Under the pieces are notes generated by a model. That model had not been told where the DNA came from. It saw only the letters and a program-made list of their open reading frames with translations, and ran no database searches. 37,141 nt of DNA from Thermodesulfobacterium geofontis (GTDB lineage Bacteria > Desulfobacterota > Thermodesulfobacteria > Thermodesulfobacteriales > Thermodesulfobacteriaceae). This document shows positions 33,981-37,141 of the stretch, in pieces. Location of the stretch: assembly GCA_002877985.1 (NCBI GenBank), contig PNIK01000004.1:1-37141 (forward strand). Direction: 5' to 3'. The position numbers and the translations under genes were made by a program. Positions within the stretch are counted from its first letter, which is position 1. Each line of letters opens with the position of its first letter.

Positions 33981-34571
33981 TCAGAACCGAAAAGAAATAG
34001 AGTTTCTCTCTACTTTAATACTTATCAAACTTCTTAATTGATTAGCCAGGCTTTCCAAATTTTCGTAAATCAAACTATTTATATCTTTATCCCACAAAAA
34101 TTCTACTTTTTTATCCCTTTTTATCACTATCTTTAAATTAGTATTCTCTTTTAAATTTAAAAAAACTTCTTGGCAGACATTACAAAAAATTCCCCTTAAT
34201 AGGTTATAGGGAATTTCTACTAAAACTTTTTCTTCTTCAATAATTTCTTTTTTAACCTTATGTTTAAATGGCATGAAAGCCTCCCAAAATAATATTTCCT
34301 TTTCTATGATCTCCTTAAGATCCCAAGGACCGGTTTTTTCATTATAAATTTCCTCAAAAGCTGTATCAATCTGATTTTGAAGTTTTTGCAAAAGATTTAG
34401 AGCTTTATTTATCCTTTCATGAACTTCTTTATCCAAGTTAAGATTTTTTTTTATAAATATAAGCTGGAGCTCAAGAAAAATCCCCTGTAATGTACCCCTT
34501 AAATTGTGAAAATAACCTTGGAGAAGTCCTCCTAAAGCTACTCTTCTACAAAGATTAAAATTTTCTTTCAT
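33981..34571 (-). CDS. Degenerate histidine-kinase-like protein of unknown function
   Basis: A 196-residue soluble protein begins with a helix resembling a dimerisation/phospho-acceptor helix: GYFHNLRGTLQGIFLELQLI has H22 in an H-N-L-R-G-x-L pattern like the HxLRxPL box of kinases. A second helix (about 47-75) completes a hairpin. The C-terminal half has the strand and helix rhythm of an ATPase domain (VEIPYNLLRGIFCNVCQE, then LKIVIKRDKKVEFLWD), but no Asn, DxGxG or glycine-rich boxes are visible. It may be a phosphotransfer, scaffold or dead kinase. Translation is coupled on both sides, with a 4-base ATGA overlap with recR and TGAATG with dprA. I do not recognise the family, and no function is assigned. 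Confidence 0.7.
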   Translation of the reverse strand: MKENFNLCRRVALGGLLQGYFHNLRGTLQGIFLELQLIFIKKNLNLDKEVHERINKALNLLQKLQNQIDTAFEEIYNEKTGPWDLKEIIEKEILFWEAFMPFKHKVKKEIIEEEKVLVEIPYNLLRGIFCNVCQEVFLNLKENTNLKIVIKRDKKVEFLWDKDINSLIYENLESLANQLRSLISIKVERNSISFRF

Positions 34572-35176
34572 TTTTCTTTTAAAATTTCTCTCCCAAAAAG
34601 AGCCTTTTTAAGGGTCAAAGGGTCTACAAATTGAATTTCCATGCCCATTGGAATACCACAGGCTATTTTAGTTATTCTAACTGGATAATTTTTAAGTACT
34701 TCAAGAATATAAGAAGTTGTTGCTTCTCCAGAAAGAGTTGGGGAAAGGGCTATTATTATTTCTTTTATATTTCTCAATTTTATAAGATAAAGCAGATGAT
34801 CAAGTCCGAGATCCTTTGGTCCTATTCCATCTTTGGGAGAAAGAAGATAATGTAAAACAAAGTAATAACCATTAAATACTCCAGTTTCTTCTATATAAGA
34901 AAGATTAACTGGATTTTCAACAATACATAGAAGCTCTGAATCTCTTTTTTCATTTTTACAGATATTGCAAACTTCTTCTTCACAAAGATTTCTACAAAAT
35001 TTACAGAGTTTAACTTTGTAAGGCAGATCTTTAATAAGTTCTCCCAAGACTTCACAAAGTTCAGGTTTAGATAAAAGAAAAAAAGAAATTCTTGTGGCAC
35101 TCTTTTCTCCTAATCCAGGAAGTTGAGAAATTGTTTCTATAAGTTTTTTTAAAGTATATGGATATATTCCAGACAT
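34568..35176 (-). CDS. recR: Recombination mediator RecR
   Basis: RecR works with RecO and RecF in loading RecA at gaps. The 202 residues have a helix-hairpin-helix (ISQLPGLGEKSATRIS), a zinc site with C58, C61, C70 and C73 in CKFCRNLCEEEVCNIC, and a Toprim domain with LLCIVENP and ALSPTLSGEATTSYI. A C-terminal Walker-B-like GIPMGMEIQFVD follows. It lies four bases after the ybaB stop, a well-conserved dnaX-ybaB-recR order. Confidence 0.96.
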   Translation of the reverse strand: MSGIYPYTLKKLIETISQLPGLGEKSATRISFFLLSKPELCEVLGELIKDLPYKVKLCKFCRNLCEEEVCNICKNEKRDSELLCIVENPVNLSYIEETGVFNGYYFVLHYLLSPKDGIGPKDLGLDHLLYLIKLRNIKEIIIALSPTLSGEATTSYILEVLKNYPVRITKIACGIPMGMEIQFVDPLTLKKALFGREILKEK

Positions 35177-35179
35177 AGA

Positions 35180-35515
35180 TTAAAAAAGTCCTGGAATATT
35201 TAAGCCTGGGAATTTAAGCCCACCTGTAATTTTAGCTAATTCTTCTTCTACCATTTCTTTAGATTTTTTTAAAGCTTCATTAACCCCTGCAACTATAAGA
35301 TCTTTCAACATTTCTTTTTCTTCTGGATTTATTAATTCATCCTCAATCTCAATAGAAAGGATTTCTTGTTTGCCATTTGCTATAACTGTAACCATTCCCC
35401 CACCTACTTGAACAGTTACTGTCTTTTCTTCAAGCTGTTTCTGTGTTTCTTCAAGTTTTTTTTGAATTTTTTGCATTTCTTTAACTAATTGCTGAAATTG
35501 GGGTGGTATTTTCAT
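35180..35515 (-). CDS. ybaB: YbaB/EbfC-family nucleoid-associated protein
   Basis: This 111-residue DNA-binding dimer has an N-terminal coiled helix with Gln/Lys repeats (QKIQKKLEETQKQLEEK), then GGGMVTVIANGKQEILSIEI. DPxxxxxLEDLI-like helices follow, here with EEKEMLKDLIVAGVNEAL. AAAGGAG lies six bases before its ATG, overlapping the dnaX stop region. Placement between dnaX and recR is the standard order. Confidence 0.95.
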   Translation of the reverse strand: MKIPPQFQQLVKEMQKIQKKLEETQKQLEEKTVTVQVGGGMVTVIANGKQEILSIEIEDELINPEEKEMLKDLIVAGVNEALKKSKEMVEEELAKITGGLKFPGLNIPGLF

Positions 35516-35518
35516 TTT

Positions 35519-37012
35519 TTACTCCTTTAAAGGTTGTATATAGGCTATTTTGGCAGAAAGGGTCTTTAAAACTGCTTTTACCTCTGGTCTTTCTTTCACT
35601 TCTTCTAAGGTTGATCTTTTTTTTTCTTCTATTTCAATTCTAAAGGGTCTATTAAAATAACTTTCTATTTTTTCTTTTAAGATTTTATAATAAGGTGAAT
35701 CAACGATGTTTGATGAAGAACTTAATTTTAAAAACACTTCCTCTGCTTTTATTTCAGGTTTAGACAAGCTACTTACTAATCCGTAAAGAGGTAGGCTTTC
35801 TTTTTTAATTTCTTCTACAAAATTTTCCCAGCTTTTCTCCTTGATTTCTTTATGTTCTTCTGGAGAACCAATAGAAAAGGAAAAATTATTAATGGAAATC
35901 TGATCAAGTTTTTCTATTAAATCTTTTAAGGGAATAAGTTTCCCATATTCGCAAATTTTTAATAGGGCAAGCTCAAACTGAAGCTGAGGGTAGCTACTTT
36001 TTCTTATTATTTCAAGATCCTTCACCAAGCTTTGAAAAATTAATAAAATATCCTCAAGTTCATTTTCCAGAACAAGATCTCTAACTACCGGAGTATGGAA
36101 ACTCATTTTACTTTCCTTAGGAAATGCTTTTATAACTAAAAGTTCTCTAAAAAATTCTGTCAGTTTTTCCATTAGGTATATTAAATCTATTCCTTGATCA
36201 TAAACTTTTTGAGCAATTTCTAAAGCTTTTTTAAGATTTTTTTCTAAAAGAATACTTGCAAGTTCTTCTATTAATAAAGTCTCATGCCAACCAAAAGCTG
36301 AAATTACATCTTCTTTAGTTTTGGTTCCATATGCCATTGCTTGATCAAGAAGAGAAAGAGCATCTCTTAAACTTCCTTGTGCTTCTTTTGCAATAAGTTC
36401 CAAAGCCTCTTCCTCAATTTCATAATTTTCTTTTTGGCAAACCTCTTTCAAATATTTAACTATTAAGGGATGTTCCAATCTTCTAAAATCGTATCTCTGA
36501 CACCTTGAGAGAATAGTGGGTAAAAGTTTATTAGGTTCAGTAGTGGCAAGAATAAAATAAACATGAGAGGGGGGTTCTTCCAGAGATTTTAGAAGTGCGT
36601 TAGAGGCTTCTCTTGTTAGCATATGTGCTTCGTCTATGATGTAAATTTTTGCTTTGCCTTTAGCAGGAGCAAATTTTAGATTTTCTATGAGATCTCTTAT
36701 TTGATCTATTCCTCTATTTGAGGCTGCATCAATTTCTATTACATCAACAAATATTCCTTTACTAATTTCTACACAATTAGAACATGCGTTACAGGGTTCA
36801 TATCCATCCATTAGATTTTGGCAATTTAAAGATTTAGCAATAATTCTTGCTACTGTAGTTTTACCGGTTCCCTTTATACCCGAAAATAAAAGTGCATGAG
36901 AAAGTTTTTGATGTTTAAGAGCATTTGTTAAGGTTCTTACCACATGTGGCTGTCCTATTACTTCTTTAAAAGTTTGAGGACGATACCTACGAGCTAAAAC
37001 CAGATAAGACAT
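35519..37012 (-). CDS. dnaX: DNA polymerase III subunit gamma/tau
   Basis: DnaX is the motor of the clamp loader. It has 497 residues. The AAA+ domain has RRYRPQTFKEVIGQ, Walker A GIKGTGKT (45-52), a zinc site with C64, C74, C77 and C80, Walker B IYIIDEAHML and the sensor TTEPNKLLPTILSRCQR. The collar domain III covers about 220-350. The remaining C-terminal 150 residues are a short tau-like tail. A run of nine A in the coding strand lies at codons 463-465, a possible slippage site. The ATG has no ribosome binding site, and a promoter directly upstream suggests a leaderless message. Confidence 0.96.
   Translation of the reverse strand: MSYLVLARRYRPQTFKEVIGQPHVVRTLTNALKHQKLSHALLFSGIKGTGKTTVARIIAKSLNCQNLMDGYEPCNACSNCVEISKGIFVDVIEIDAASNRGIDQIRDLIENLKFAPAKGKAKIYIIDEAHMLTREASNALLKSLEEPPSHVYFILATTEPNKLLPTILSRCQRYDFRRLEHPLIVKYLKEVCQKENYEIEEEALELIAKEAQGSLRDALSLLDQAMAYGTKTKEDVISAFGWHETLLIEELASILLEKNLKKALEIAQKVYDQGIDLIYLMEKLTEFFRELLVIKAFPKESKMSFHTPVVRDLVLENELEDILLIFQSLVKDLEIIRKSSYPQLQFELALLKICEYGKLIPLKDLIEKLDQISINNFSFSIGSPEEHKEIKEKSWENFVEEIKKESLPLYGLVSSLSKPEIKAEEVFLKLSSSSNIVDSPYYKILKEKIESYFNRPFRIEIEEKKRSTLEEVKERPEVKAVLKTLSAKIAYIQPLKE
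35617..35625 (-). other. A9 tract in dnaX, possible slippage site
   Basis: The dnaX coding strand reads GAAGAAAAAAAAAGATC here, with nine A in a row. In Thermus thermophilus an A9 run in dnaX causes transcriptional slippage and yields gamma. Losing one A here would add D-Q-P and stop, giving about 467 residues. One extra A would open a different frame with no early stop. The site is much nearer the C-terminus than in Thermus, and A runs are common in this DNA. Confidence 0.3.
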
Positions 37013-37018
37013 AGGTAT

Positions 37019-37046
37019 ATTTTAAAACTTTTTTAAAACTTGACAA
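37019..37046 (-). promoter_or_regulatory. Possible promoter of dnaX (leaderless)
   Basis: On the minus strand TTGTCA (37046-37041), 16 bases, then TAAAAT (37024-37019) place the transcript start at about 37012, the A of the dnaX ATG. The absence of a Shine-Dalgarno sequence agrees. Confidence 0.45.
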
Positions 37047-37069
37047 CTTTACATTTATCAACTTGACAA
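37037..37069. repeat. Two direct copies of AACTTGACAA, 23 bases apart
   Basis: Copies at 37037-37046 and 37060-37069 lie between dnaX and tRNA-Pro. Each contains a consensus TTGACA on the plus strand and TTGTCA on the minus strand, so they serve as -35 boxes for the two diverging units. Confidence 0.5.
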
Positions 37070-37095
37070 GCTAATTTTTAAAATTAATTTATAAT
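37063..37095 (+). promoter_or_regulatory. Promoter of tRNA-Pro
   Basis: A consensus TTGACA (37063-37068) is followed at 16 bases by TAATTT (37085-37090) and at 21 bases by TATAAT (37090-37095). The 16-base pairing is more usual. The expected start is within about 10 bases of the tRNA 5' end at 37104. Confidence 0.5.
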
Positions 37096-37103
37096 AAGAT
37101 TAG

Positions 37104-37141
37104 CGGGGCGTAGCTCAGTTTGGTAGAGCACCGGCTTCGGG
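37104..37141 (+). tRNA. tRNA-Pro (CGG), 5' part only
   Basis: Acceptor strand CGGGGCG (37104-37110), T8-A9, D stem GCTC/GAGC, a GG-containing D loop, then anticodon stem CCGGC and loop start TTCGGG. The anticodon is CGG, so proline. C1 at the 5' end is typical of bacterial tRNA-Pro. The window ends in the anticodon loop, so the 3' half is not seen. Confidence 0.9.

Overview
The window is a compact, AT-rich stretch of bacterial chromosome. Genes are short-spaced, often overlapping, and fall on both strands. The proteins are rich in Lys, Glu and Ile, and start codons include well-supported TTG starts. Together with an archaeal-type RNA ligase, RtcA, a fused SecDF, a sigma-54 regulator and LPS-type sugar enzymes, this suggests a thermophilic Gram-negative bacterium such as a member of Thermodesulfobacteriota. 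That placement is inference from style and gene content, not a database result. Both ends cut through tRNA genes: tRNA-His on the minus strand at the left and tRNA-Pro on the plus strand at the right.

Left part (1-8146): lon protease and a Nudix hydrolase on the plus strand face a tight minus-strand cassette. The cassette encodes a creatininase-family amidohydrolase, RNA 3'-phosphate cyclase (RtcA), an Rnl3-type ATP-dependent RNA ligase and a siroheme-type precorrin-2 dehydrogenase. It looks like an RNA end-processing and sealing operon and is the most distinctive group here. miaB diverges from it.

Envelope stress block (8147-11721): a ZraP/CpxP-like periplasmic protein and a small OB-fold-like secreted protein lie behind a probable sigma-54 promoter. 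They converge on an NtrC/ZraR-type response regulator and its membrane histidine kinase, so the layout resembles a rearranged zraP-zraSR module.

Middle part (11722-21644): a decayed IS481-like transposase precedes a plus-strand run: ctpA, an M50 site-2 protease, a soluble P-type-ATPase-like HAD phosphatase, a half-size EamA transporter, ndk and thiL. A multiply broken PfkB-family kinase pseudogene follows. Then come divergent heat-shock genes, hsp20 (minus) and clpB (plus), with an inverted repeat between them, and fmt coupled to clpB. Proteostasis genes are frequent: lon, clpB, hsp20, ctpA, the M50 protease and secDF.

Right part (21619-37141): a minus-strand operon runs degT aminotransferase, a TIM-barrel isomerase/endonuclease-like gene, a lytic transglycosylase, a ZnuA-like metal-binding protein and a secD-secF fusion. 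From overlapping promoters, a family 9 glycosyltransferase diverges from it. A yedF-purE pair converges on a long minus-strand run: dnaX, ybaB, recR, a degenerate histidine-kinase-like protein, dprA, a 14-helix drug transporter and purD. This run groups replication and recombination functions, with an unknown kinase-like gene wedged between recR and dprA.
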